Below are positions 23,302 through 34,046 of a DNA stretch of 64,000 nt, one piece after another. Origin of the DNA: Umbelopsis ramanniana AG (taxonomy: Eukaryota > Mucoromycota > Umbelopsidomycetes > Umbelopsidales > Umbelopsidaceae); assembly GCF_025399195.1 (NCBI RefSeq), contig NW_026252101.1, positions 310,001-374,000 of the forward strand, written 5' to 3'. The notes beneath the pieces are model-generated. The model was not told the origin of the DNA, did no database searches, and was given only the letters and a program-made list of their open reading frames with translations. A program made the position numbers and the translations under genes. The first letter of the stretch is position 1. Each line of letters begins with the position of its first letter.

Positions 23302-25132
23302 ATGAAAGTAACTGTTTTTACCGCCTTTGTTTGGGCATTGGGTAAGTGCATTCGACCTCACGCGACTTTCCATAGTAGTATAACTCCTGATTAACAATTT
23401 TCATTGGGCGCTTCTTTTTGGTTCTTCTATACCTTGTTTTTCACTTTTACTCAAGTAGCTACAGCGTCTGTGCAATGTAAACTGGCTACCTACACTGTGC
23501 TTTCCCCCAGCCCAACTGTTTCGGTCATTGTTAAGAGCAAGACTTACACCCTAAAATCGTCCACTGCTACTCCTCTCGTTCATGTTGGGACAGCACCAGG
23601 TGGCTCATCCTACCGCTACGTAATCAAAGGAAAAAAGGAGAGGGCTACTCGCAATGCAATCCCCGCTGGCAGTGCTACTCAACCTGAATTTTTTGATCGC
23701 CCTAATCAAGTTTCTGTTCCCAAGTTACCAAAGTTGTATACCAACAAGTATTCCGACAAGGTCTATACCAGCGCTCACCTCGAGAATGAGATTGGCTCCA
23801 TTCACTTTTCAGCTCCTGCCTCTGAGGTGAAGAAATTGTACGCAAGCAAAGAATCCAAGGCTAAGGTGACTTCAACCATGACTTTCATCAAGTAAGTTGA
23901 TCAAAGTGTGCCCACATTCTACGTTACGACAAAAATTTACAAATTCCTATCAATTGCAGTTCCAAAGGTATCCAGACATTTACCAATTCTACCATTGCCA
24001 TTGGTGGCGAGTCCACCAGAGACTGGGCCAAAAAAGCATACAAATTTTCGCTAAGCAAGGACACTGACGGGTTGTATGGACTACGCAAATTCAAGCTTAG
24101 AGCTGAGGCGTCTGAACCTACCATGATCAGAGAGAAATTGTATTACGACATGCTTGACGCACTTGGCCTTCCTTCTCCTTCAACCTTCTATGTCCGTCTT
24201 TTCATCAATAACGATCAAATTGGTCTGTTTTTGCTGGTCGATGAGATCTCCAATCCTTGGCTCAAATCAGATTTCAACGGCGGTAAAAAATATGACAACG
24301 GTATCCTGTACAAGATGGATGGCGGCGGCGACACCGTTGGTGCCAACCTTGCTTATGTCGGAAGCTCAGAGAGCAAGTACACAGATTTCTATTCTGTCGA
24401 AGAAGAGTCTGGTTCTGGCGAAAAGTCATTGAAGCGCCTTATTGATTTTACAAAGTGGATTAAAGAAAAGGGCAACACCGCTTCTACCGCTGAATGGGAC
24501 GCTCAAATTGATACTGATGGATTCCTCAAACAGTAAGTGATCAATCGATGGTCTCTTAGTTTCAGTCTTTTATCATGCTTCTAATCAAGGTTTCTCCGCC
24601 TTCCTTTTCTTTTGGCAGCATGGCTTTGGAGTTTCTCAATGCCGCATGGGACAACTATTGGGTTTCTGCTAGTAACTATTATCTCTACCATGATCCAAAG
24701 AAGAACCAGCTTCAATGGCTCAGCTATGATTTGGACTATACTATCGGTAACGGCATTGAAAAGTTCCAAAAGCATATGCTGACGGACACCTACAGTAAAT
24801 ATGCCGCCGACCAGCCTGCTCGCCCACTTATTGATACTCTGCTCAAATCCAGCACTTTCAAAAAGAATTTCGAAAAGATCCTCAAGAATGTGCTTGAAAA
24901 CTTATACAAACCTGATATCCTCAACAAACGCATTGATGGTTTGGTCAACCTGATCCAAGACGATGTTGCGTGGGATCGTTCTCTCAAACGCGTCACCAAA
25001 GGCGATGATTGGGAATGGGACTTGAGCGATTTTAAGTCAAGCATCACCAAGGGTTTTGGTGAAGATGGGCAGTGGTATGGATTGAAGGAATGGATCAGCA
25101 AAAAGTACGCTGCTGTCCACAAGCAATTGTAA
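23302..25132 (+). CDS. CotH kinase-family spore coat / invasin-type protein
   Basis: Secreted or cell-surface protein of the CotH family, widespread in Mucorales; some members act as host-cell ligands and others as spore-coat kinases. Exons 23302-23341, 23459-23891, 23960-24532, 24619-25132; 519 residues. A signal peptide spans residues 1-18 (MKVTVFTAFVWALATAS). The CotH core is clear: GGESTRDWAKKAYKFSL, GLRKFKLRAEASEPTMIREK, then LFLLVDEI and the segment MALEFLNAAWDNYWVS followed by WLSYDLDYTIGNG. Asp in SYDLDYT is the kind of metal-binding residue seen in the kinase fold. I see no C-terminal hydrophobic GPI signal, so the protein may be secreted rather than anchored. The segment after GGGDTVGAN lacks an obvious match to the ligand motif reported for invasin members, so a role in adhesion cannot be inferred. 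Confidence 0.88.
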
Positions 25133-25335
25133 TATGAGTAACATGAAATGTTGATCATTTTTCTTTTTTGTTCAAAGAGTGTTATATTATGCAAAGTTGG
25201 TGATAAGCTAATTGCCTAACGTGGTCTAGTTAAATGACCTAGGTCCATAGCCAAAAGTTGGCCAGCATCCCAATAAAACTTGTCAGAGTAGATAAAAATT
25301 TGCTATGGTGCAGGAGATAATTTTACTATTGAATA

Positions 25336-26717
25336 TCATGATTCCAGCTTTCGCTTCCAGCCTCCCGTATCCCCATTTTTCTTCGGCTCTGTACTTTTTG
25401 GAGGTTCTTCGTTGGAGGATGACGATGATACCGAAGCTGCACGAGGTTCTCGATCGTCGTTCAAGACTGTACCTAAAAACAGCTTTCGCCGCTTGCCGGT
25501 ATTTTCGTCAGTGTCCTTCATTGATCTAAGGAGATTTCCTTGGAGCCCAAGATTATGTGGGCCAATCAGAGATTGATGCACATGTTCGATGGATTTAAAG
25601 TATTTGACGGTCTATGGTAGAGTCACATTTAGCTCAACTAGTAGTACATGGAGTCAGCAAGCATAAAGCCGCGGCTCTCACCTTGACATGCAGTTCCAAG
25701 GTGGCGTCTTCGTCGCACACAATTAAGCCTTTGGGGTGCATCTGCATCGCTGATACTGTCCACATGTGATTTACACCTTCTTCAATGCACTTCGCAAGAG
25801 CAATGCTTTTATGAGCCCCAGTGATGACGACCAGCACCTCTCGAGCATCCATAACAGTGCTTCAAAATTAAAAGTAGTTAAGAATGGACTGTTGCGCTTA
25901 TCGTTCCTGCACCATAATTCATTCAGTGATGGAATACTCACGCCACACCTACGGTCAACGCAAGTTTTGGCACTTTTGTAACATCGCCTTCAAAAAATCG
26001 AGCATTTGCAATTATGGTCTCATATGCCAACGTCTTGACTCTTGTCCGCGACGTGAGCGATGAACCAGGTTCATTAAAAGCGATATGCCCATCGGGACCG
26101 ATTCCTAAAGAACAAAATTCAGTAAAAACAGGATGAAGTAACTTTATGCTAATACAATATTGCCCTTTCTTACCGCCTAGGAATAGTTCGATGCCCCCAA
26201 CCCGTGCAATCAAAGCTTCGAACCTTCGACACTCCTCATCAAGATCGGTGGCGTTTCCATCTAAAATATGCACATGCTTCATATTTATATCTACATGTTT
26301 GAAAAGGTGATTCCACATGAAGGAATGATAGGATTCTGGATGGTTTCTATGGCGATACGTTAGATGACCGGAGTTTAGGCAAGTTGGGTTCAAGCTAGGT
26401 TGAAAGACCTACCGAGGTAATCCAACGTATTCGTCCATGTTGAAGGTGATAACATTTTTGAAGCTAATCTGGCCAATCCTGTGTAAATCGACCAGTTTTG
26501 CGTATACACCTATGGGGGAAGATCCAGTGGGCAGGCCGAGCACAAATGGTCTTTCGGGTGTAGGTTGAAATTGGTTGATCCGCTCCTTGACATAATGCGC
26601 TTTTTGAATTCGAAATTCATGTCAGCGTAAAGTAATGGGGACAGAAAAGCGTAATATTGGCTACTTACCAACATACGACGAGACTTCATCATAATCCTGC
26701 CGAATGATGAGTCTCAT
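25336..26717 (-). CDS. NAG1: glucosamine-6-phosphate deaminase
   Basis: Converts glucosamine-6-phosphate to fructose-6-phosphate and ammonia, last step of N-acetylglucosamine (chitin-derived) catabolism. Exons 26717-26669, 26599-26413, 26346-26174, 26104-25942, 25859-25682, 25611-25336; 341 residues. Family motifs are intact: [13 protein letters not shown] (phosphate loop), [10 protein letters not shown] with the catalytic Asp, [16 protein letters not shown] with the catalytic Asp/His/Glu, and [17 protein letters not shown]. The core ends near residue 275. A further 60-odd residues, Ser/Lys-rich with KRRK, form a disordered extension not found in standard enzymes of about 270-290 residues. 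Located next to the CotH gene, tail to tail (203 bases apart). The ATG chosen gives the normal MRLII start. Confidence 0.94.
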
Positions 26718-27239
26718 TTGCGCTATGTGGTGAGGTTTTAGAGTTGAATGGAGTGTGCAATTGGACCCTGAAAGAAAAAGAAAACAAAATAAATTATTTG
26801 GGTTTCGGATGATTTCGTTCGTGGAAAAAAACTATTCAGTGTGGCCAAGTATATTCCGCGGGTGTAATGTAACACTCCAGCCAGGGTTTTTTTATAGCTT
26901 CATGCCCTTATCGGCTATCACAAGCGGTCACTACTGCCGCCTTTGCCAAACGTGCACGCAAGTAAGATATTGAGTCCATTGTATTGTTATTGACCTACTA
27001 ACTGGATACCCTCTTGATTCTATGACTACATTACTTACCCGCAACCATATACCAACATTTCTTATTTCTACCATAACTCTGCATCCATTATCATCATATC
27101 CACACAATATTCTCGTCATCAACATTAAGGGAGCTGCACGCCTGATAGTCCAATGCTTTCATTTGTTTGGGGGGAAAATATCTCTCTTTTTGTCCACACA
27201 ATTAATCAACAGTATCAACGTCGCATCTGAGGGCGCTTC
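26718..27239. other. intergenic
   Basis: Promoter side of the deaminase (minus) and 3' flank of the RRM/RS gene (minus). No gene recognised. Confidence 0.5.
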
Positions 27240-28392
27240 TCAACGTCTATCATATGGGCTAGCTGATCTTCCTCGTCCATAATCCGGACTATAACCTCGC
27301 GCTGATTCAGAGTGAACGGGTGGGGATGCTCCTGCAATGTAAAATGAGATAGGTCAGTGAGAGGCTGTTGCGAATATCAGCACAAAAGTTAGTTGCTTAC
27401 GATCGATTGGTCCGCGGGAACTTTAAGACGACAAACAGAGCCTCGTTAGTATAAGGGACGTATCTTAATATACACAAATCGGACATTCACCTTTCACGGT
27501 CTCCAGCAGGGCGAGGGGGACGACGATCTTCCTTCTTGTCAATGCCAACATCCCTAAAAGCAATTTAACGACAGGTCAACTACGCCGTGTGCACAGTTAT
27601 GACTACTTAATGTAACATTACATACCAGTCAAGCTTCAATCGACGTCCTTCAACACTAAAACCATCGAATTTATCAAAAGCATCCTCTGCGTCGCGACGT
27701 TCTTCAAATTCAACGAAGGCAAAACTGTATGTGAAGAGTTAGTTGAATACAACAATCACCGTACGATTTGACCATAATACTCTACCCTTTGTTCTTTCCA
27801 GTCATGTTGTCAAGCAGAACAGTAGTCTTTTTGATTCTTCCATAGCGTTCAAAAAGGTTAGACACATCCGGTTCTCTGAAACTGTAAGGCAAGTTGCCCA
27901 CATAGATGGTTGTAGACGATTTTCGATCATCTTCATTACCGCTTAAAAAGAAAAAAAAAAAAAAAACACGGATACGTTAGATGCAGACCATAAAAACAAA
28001 GAGTCAATTATTCATAATAACTACCGATACACTGGTCTTCTTGGTCTACCTCTGGAGGGAGGACCGTGGCGAGACGGAGGGCGACCATAACGATCATAAT
28101 CCCTATCGTAGCGATCATAACCGCGATCATAACCTCGGTCATAACCTCGATCATAGCGGTCTTCTCTGTAGCGATCATAGTAGTCATCTCGGTGTCTGCT
28201 ACCTCGATGATCGTCTTTATGATAATCATCACGGTGGGAAGGGCGTCGGTGTCTGCTATAAGGATCGGATGATCTACGTGGTGAAACGGAGCGCTCACGA
28301 CGATCTCTTGGTGATCTTATGGGTGAGGCACCTCCTGGTGGTGGAGAAGCTCCTCCTGGTGGTGGAATGTGTGGTGCAGCGTACGGATCCAT
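27240..28392 (-). CDS. RS/RD-rich single-RRM splicing-factor-like protein
   Basis: Nuclear RNA-binding protein of SR type. Exons 28392-28025, 27941-27786, 27724-27626, 27553-27491, 27420-27401 (20 bases), 27331-27240; 265 residues. Residues 1-123 are Pro/Gly then Arg/Ser/Asp-rich, with SPRDRRERSVSPRRSS and tandem YDRG units. One RRM follows at about 133-210: TIYVGNLPYSF is RNP2 and KGFAFVEFEE is RNP1. The C-terminal part carries RRPPRPAGDRES and ends SASPYDRR. The RS-RRM-RS arrangement resembles Tra2/SR proteins, but I cannot assign an orthologue. Its 20-base exon is unusually small; all junctions keep frame. Confidence 0.82.
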
Positions 28393-30407
28393 TATGTGTC
28401 AGTATTGTCACGTTTGGACTGTCCATTTCATAAAGTTGAAATTTTTCAGACATTAATTGTTACGTCATCCTAGTACAATTTGATCTTTTGAGTCCGTCCC
28501 TGCGTGTTTCAGACTTTCAATTGTGATCTTTTGGTGCTGTTACTAGCATAGAGGCATACTACCAGGCTTTTTGTCAACAGTGTCTCCAATTATATAAGCA
28601 AGCAAGTGTCAGCAACGTCCGCTTACAGCAATATCTGGAGCATAATCAATCCAAGGTTTGTGTAAAATTAGCCACATGTCGGCCCATGCTTTGGTATCGC
28701 ACTAGTGGTGTCCTTCCGATACAGAAACTCTCATTTACTCAGTGGACAAACTAAATACGATGGTATGCCAAAAGTGGGATTTGTAGGATAATTAACGGTA
28801 TCTTGCCAAATGCTGTAGCATCGTATCAAATGGCTCATAGAGATGAGCTGCTAGGCCATCCGCGGAGGTTTTTTCCATATGTATCAATGTGACGGTTTGC
28901 TGATTCTCTATGAAGTTCCGACTTTTGGAAGAAACAGAACGCTTAGGAAGTGCAAATTGAGTTGGACAGGCTGTGACCAAATCTAAGCGCCACTTTTAAG
29001 GCAGTGATTGCGATTGTCGGATGCAAAGAATACTTGTCTTGCATCATGTACATTTACAATGGACAATCACTTCCTTACATCAAGTAGCCTGAAAATAAGT
29101 GTTCGTTCGGGTTTTCAGGTTTGTACTCCAGCTCTGTGACAGGCTAGCCGTTCCTAATTCGCTGTCAGCGTTGTAAATAAAAGGAATAACGTTATGATAA
29201 ACGATTCGGGAAAGTAGTAGGATGAAAAGTCGGTATACCTCATTCAGCTGCCTGTACAAACATTCAATGATAACCACCTCAATACAAGATTACGGAGCTG
29301 GAAGTTGTGGACTATCATTACCTAACAAATAGCAACCAGTAAGCCTCCTAGCCGCGGGACAAGTATTGCAATGAAATCACAGCGATATGGCTATGCGTAC
29401 CTCAGAGTTTCATCGAAAGTAGAAGTTCGATGTAATCTTCTTTCGTGCAAATCTCTTGTAAGCTGTAGCAATTAGAGCTATTCGATTTCATTAGATTGAT
29501 AATCTAAGGCTACCTTTTGATTATGGCCATATGGAAAGTATACGACTTGAGCAAACGTGGCGATCTACCTCTGTAAAGAACCTCTGTCACACTGCTCAAG
29601 ACATGAAATAGCCCATGACTTGAGGTATACGAGGGGTAAATATAGAGATATGGTTATATATGGTAGATGAAGCATGGCCACTTCTGTACACTACATAACA
29701 CGCAAACTTTTTCTTTTTCTGCCATCCCAAACATCACGTCCGCTCCCGTAAAATTAGGTAACCTTAGGCGCACAAGTCGACACTACTGTCTTACGATACC
29801 CCGCGTGATCATATCACAGCATGGAGATGTCAATAAATGGAGTATGTCTTGGACAATAGGAGATATTCAAAAACTTTTCGGCTCGAGGCAATTTCGATGA
29901 AAGAGAGCTTGACAGTTGCACTACAGAAGGAGAGTTTTCCTTTCCCATATATTTTTTTTGATTCGTTTTGGATCTCCTCTGCTGGCAGCGCATCTTTAAT
30001 GAAGAGGTTTTGGCCGAATTACCATAAGGGGAATTTACAAGGTTAAGCCAGCCATGAATTTTTTGCCCCGGAAAAACTTGGCTGGGTAACAAATGCTCTC
30101 AATTATTCCGCTACTCACTCACACCTGACTTTGTCATTTTGTGGTGCAGTGCTAAGGAAATAACTAGCAGTGAGGTATCATAGTGCTATATTGGAAGCAA
30201 CTGGGTGGACTATGTGGTATGATTACATAATATAAAAGATAGTTCATTATGTTACGCCGCGTAGTTGGGAAAAATTAGTCCCCACACTACCGAATGACTT
30301 TGAAAAAAAAAAAAAAAGATTTCTTATAAAACTATAAAACGGGATAACTCTAGATCCACGCCTTACTTTCAGCTCCCTTTCCCTTCCCCTCTTCCTTTTA
30401 AACAGCC
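28393..30407. other. intergenic
   Basis: 2 kb between divergent genes. Frames are under 95 codons and lie on both strands. An A-run near 30,303-30,317 precedes a TATAAA at 30,325. No RNA gene recognised. Confidence 0.5.
30325..30330 (+). promoter_or_regulatory. TATA-like box of polyol dehydrogenase
   Basis: TATAAA in cttataaaactataaaacg, 78 bases before the ATG at 30408, directly after an A15 tract of the kind that excludes nucleosomes. Confidence 0.45.
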
Positions 30408-31948
30408 ATGACTTTAGCCCACGAAACAAACGTGAACGTCGTTTTGCGCAAGCAAGGTGAAATTGTCCTCGTAAGTTTGAAACCAGCACATATGCGCTTC
30501 CTCTGTTCTACTTCCCACACAAGTGAATTAAAACCACCTCTTGTCAACCCATCTCGTATACTAGGAAGAGCGACCAGTACCCACTATTCGACCAGATGGT
30601 AAGAATTTGTTGTCACTAGGAAATGCGTACGTGAAAAGAAGATACTTTGAACCTCGGGCTGACGTAATATTGTGTTTCTCAGAGGTCTTGCTGAACATCA
30701 AAGTCACTGGTATCTGTGGTTCAGATGTCCACTACTGGCTTCACGGTGGAATTGGTGATTTCAAGCTTAAGGCTCCTATGGTTCTTGGTCACGAGTCTGC
30801 TGGTATCGTCGTTGCCGTTGGTGACAACGTTAAGCACCTCCAGGTCGGTGACCGTGTTGCCGTTGAACCTGGCGTGTCTTGCCGCCTCTGCGAGGAATGT
30901 AAGACCGGCCACTACAATTTGTGCAAGGACATGAAGTTGTAAGTTCATCATCTGGAATGAGTCGTAGTTCCTGTTTTGCAGCTACAACATATCTTACGTT
31001 ACTCTGATTTGACAGCGCAGCAACTCCCCCCATCGACGGTACCTTGTGCAACTACTACGCTCATGCCGCGGATTTTTGTTACAAGTAAGGTTAATTCAAA
31101 TATCACGCTTTGGTGGCAGAGATACTAAAAAAAAACTCCCTTCAGAATACCCGATAACTTGTCTTTGGAAGAAGCCGCTTGCATCGAGCCCCTCTCTGTT
31201 GCCATCCATACCGCTAACCGAAGCAATATTCGATCAGGAGACAGAGTTATGGTCTTCGGGGCTGGTCCCGTTGGTCTTCTGTGCTGTGCTATGGCTAAGG
31301 CTGCTGGCGCAGGACACGTTAGCATCGCTGATATCTCACCATCTCGATTGGAGTTCGCCAAGTCATACTATACCGATTCACAAATTGTTCTTCAACGACC
31401 AGAGGTTGGCGAGCCAAACATAGAATACTCGCGAAGAACTGCAAAGGCTATTTTGGAGACCGAAGAAATGGCTGACGTTGTCATCGATGCCACTGGTGCT
31501 GAGACCTGCGTTCAAATGTCTCTCATGGTAAGTTGATACCGAGTATGGTCATGAAGTCCAGTATGATCTGTGAATCATCTAATCTCATTCATGTATATCA
31601 CAGTTGGCCAAGAATGGAGGGTGCGTTGTTTTGGTTGGTATGGGCTCTGCTGTTCAGAGCCTTCCTGTCCAAGAGCTTGGAGCTAGAGAGGTTGATATCA
31701 AGGGTATCTTCCGTTACCGCAACACGTAAGTACAAAGTCATAACCTCAAGTGTTTGATCGAATTATTCTTCTCATTTTCTACAATCAAACTTTTCAGTTA
31801 CCCACGAGCTGTTAAGATGCTCAGCGCCGGCACTATCGATGTTAAGCCATTAATCACACACTCATACCCATTGAAAAACGCAGTGGATGCATTTGAGCAT
31901 GTCAAGAGCGGACGGGATGGTGCTATCAAGGTCCTCATTCTTGGATAA
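30408..31948 (+). CDS. NAD-dependent polyol (sorbitol/xylitol-type) dehydrogenase
   Basis: Zinc-dependent medium-chain dehydrogenase oxidising polyols to ketoses. Exons 30408-30470, 30565-30598, 30683-30938, 31016-31084, 31146-31527, 31604-31725, 31798-31948; 358 residues, the usual size. Catalytic zinc ligands sit in [10 protein letters not shown] and GHESAG. The structural zinc Cys cluster is complete ([15 protein letters not shown]). The Rossmann motif is GAGPVGLL, and the following beta strand ends with ADIS, an Asp that normally selects NAD over NADP. The sequence cannot tell sorbitol, xylitol and L-arabinitol dehydrogenases apart by eye. Exon 2 is only 34 bases. Cytosolic; no targeting signal. 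Confidence 0.9.
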
Positions 31949-32438
31949 AATCCCTTTTTCACTTTCTTTCTTTTTCTAAATAGTAGTATACAATATGTTT
32001 TTCTTTCAATGTGCTAGAGGCAAATACATTATAATGGACCATCAACGATACCAAAGATAATTGACATGCTACAGTGTTGTTTGAAGAACATCAAACAAGC
32101 TAGCCAGCAAACGGACGTCATGGCGGATTGAATACGTTCCCATCAGAAGAGAATGATTGGTGCAATGGGGATACATCTGTCAGACGGAGACTGCTGGAAT
32201 CCAAAAGAAGGTTCAGTAATTGATAAATGACCGTACGACACCTTTAAGATGCCGTCCCAACGCCACCTTTGTATTCAAGCTCACCTCAGCTTTACAATAA
32301 GAACCGTTATATGAGAGTTTTGGTGACAAAATCGCGATGCTTTGATATTGATGATACGTTAAAGTTATGCTACAAGTACACAGTGATTGAAAGAATATAC
32401 GAGTCTTAATACTGAGTTATATAATACAATTTTCTATT
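31949..32438. other. intergenic between convergent genes
   Basis: 490 bases of 3' flank shared by the dehydrogenase (+) and the membrane protein (-). No gene recognised. Confidence 0.55.
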
Positions 32439-33742
32439 CTACACGTCCAAGTCTTCTTCGGCTAGGATGAGCATCATACCTTCTTCATCTACAAGACGTG
32501 CTTCACGCAATCGCTCATCCACTTGAGCCTTTGTGCTTTTGAAGCGGAAGAATAGGTATATGATGCTGACCACGCCTCCAACCGCGCAAATCACTCCAAA
32601 TGCAATATTGGCATATGTCACCACTTCATCCAAAGATATAGGAGATAAGACGAGAGCTAACCGAATGATGAATTCGAGGAACAGAATGAATCCCCACCAG
32701 AGCGTCAGGAAAGTGATATCGAATCGGAATCTGTGAGAGTGTTCAAACATCCAATCATACTTGTCAATGGATGGGCCGGTTGTATCTCCAAACAGCTGCC
32801 TTATGATATATTTGTTAAATCTAGAGCGACGACGATTGGGTCGTCTGTTTGTTTCCAGATCATAATTATTCGTAGCTGTAGAATCTCTTTGGATTTCGTT
32901 TTCTTCTGGGGTGGCGTCAGGGGCATTGCCATTCGGCTTCTCATTGGGTAATTCCTGCTCAGCAGGATGTACGCTGTTAATAGGTTTGACGTTGGTTGTG
33001 TTTGTGTATTGTTGGTCGACAGGTTCCACTGATGTCACATTAGCTGAACCATAAACAAGAGATGGGTTGATATTACCAAGTGGAATCAATTGCTTGATGA
33101 CGAGTAGCATGAATGGTTTTAGTCGCACTGATCTGAATTTGATCGGCAGTACAGTGATAATGAACCCAACACCTAATATCAAAGTTACGATAGACTTTTC
33201 AAATGTAAGAATACGGGCATCTCCTGAAGCAAAGGCAACAATGGCAGAGACCAGGAATGCCAAGAACACTGCAATGAAAAAATAATTAGTATGATTTCAT
33301 GATACCCATTGCTAGTACATACTCAAAAGTTACCTAGAATCCCAATGGCATCCAAGCTTCTTGCGTAAATCAAACGAAGGATGACCATAATCAAAGCTGG
33401 TACACCACCAATCAAAAGGGCATATGCAGGATTGCCTAGAGGACCTTTCAGAACAAAGTATAGAAGGACAGGTAGTGCGACATCCATGATAATCATGCCG
33501 ATTACTTTGAGGACATTTCGGAAGATAAGTCGCCGAGTAGCCATTGCATAGAACAATTCTCTATCTGGATTATTCGCCAATTCTTGTTCTTCCAGTTCAT
33601 GAGGGCCTATTGAAGATGACGTTTTTCTGTACTTTTCTTCTATAGAAAGCCTGTTTTGATCTGGGCGTGGTGTATCAAGTGTAGTTTGCGTTGCTTCCTC
33701 AGGGCGGGAAGCTGAGGTGCCATTCTCTGGATGGCTAGACAT
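32439..33742 (-). CDS. multi-pass membrane protein, VC0807-like
   Basis: Exons 33742-33334 and 33268-32439; 412 residues. I start at the ATG at 33742 because the upstream open frame begins with a non-ATG codon. After a polar N-terminus of about 85 residues come hydrophobic segments: VIGMIIMDVALPVLLYFVL, then the PAYALLIGGVPALIMVILRL helix, then helices in the segment that ends SGDARILTFEKS. This order (D..LP..LY..L, GG.PAL, SGDPR-like turn) is that of the VC0807 family of bacterial and fungal membrane proteins with no established function. A polar loop and two more helices follow (about residues 325-385), then an acidic tail. Function unknown; family call moderate. Confidence 0.65.
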
Positions 33743-34046
33743 GGGGAGGGGGGAATGAAACAAGCGATAAGTGTTGTGCGAAGAACTTATTTATGTGTTC
33801 AAGGTAAAGGTGCCGATTTGCCGTCTACAATGAAAGAACACTGTTCTTGTTCTTCGGCAGTAACGAACTTATTTCTCTGACACCGCATTTCGTCATTTTT
33901 TGTAAATCTATCACTGTGCTTAAATGGCATTTTATTTTTTTGGGTGATGACGTAAAATCATTGGTCCGCTGCTCAGGAGTCCCGCCGAGAGAAAATTTTA
34001 GGCTCGGGATCGCCAGTCGAACCAAGCTGAAAGAAGTAATTCTACC
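33743..34046. other. divergent promoter region
   Basis: 304 bases between the VC0807-like gene (minus) and the Ecm14-like gene (plus). No other gene seen. Confidence 0.5.
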
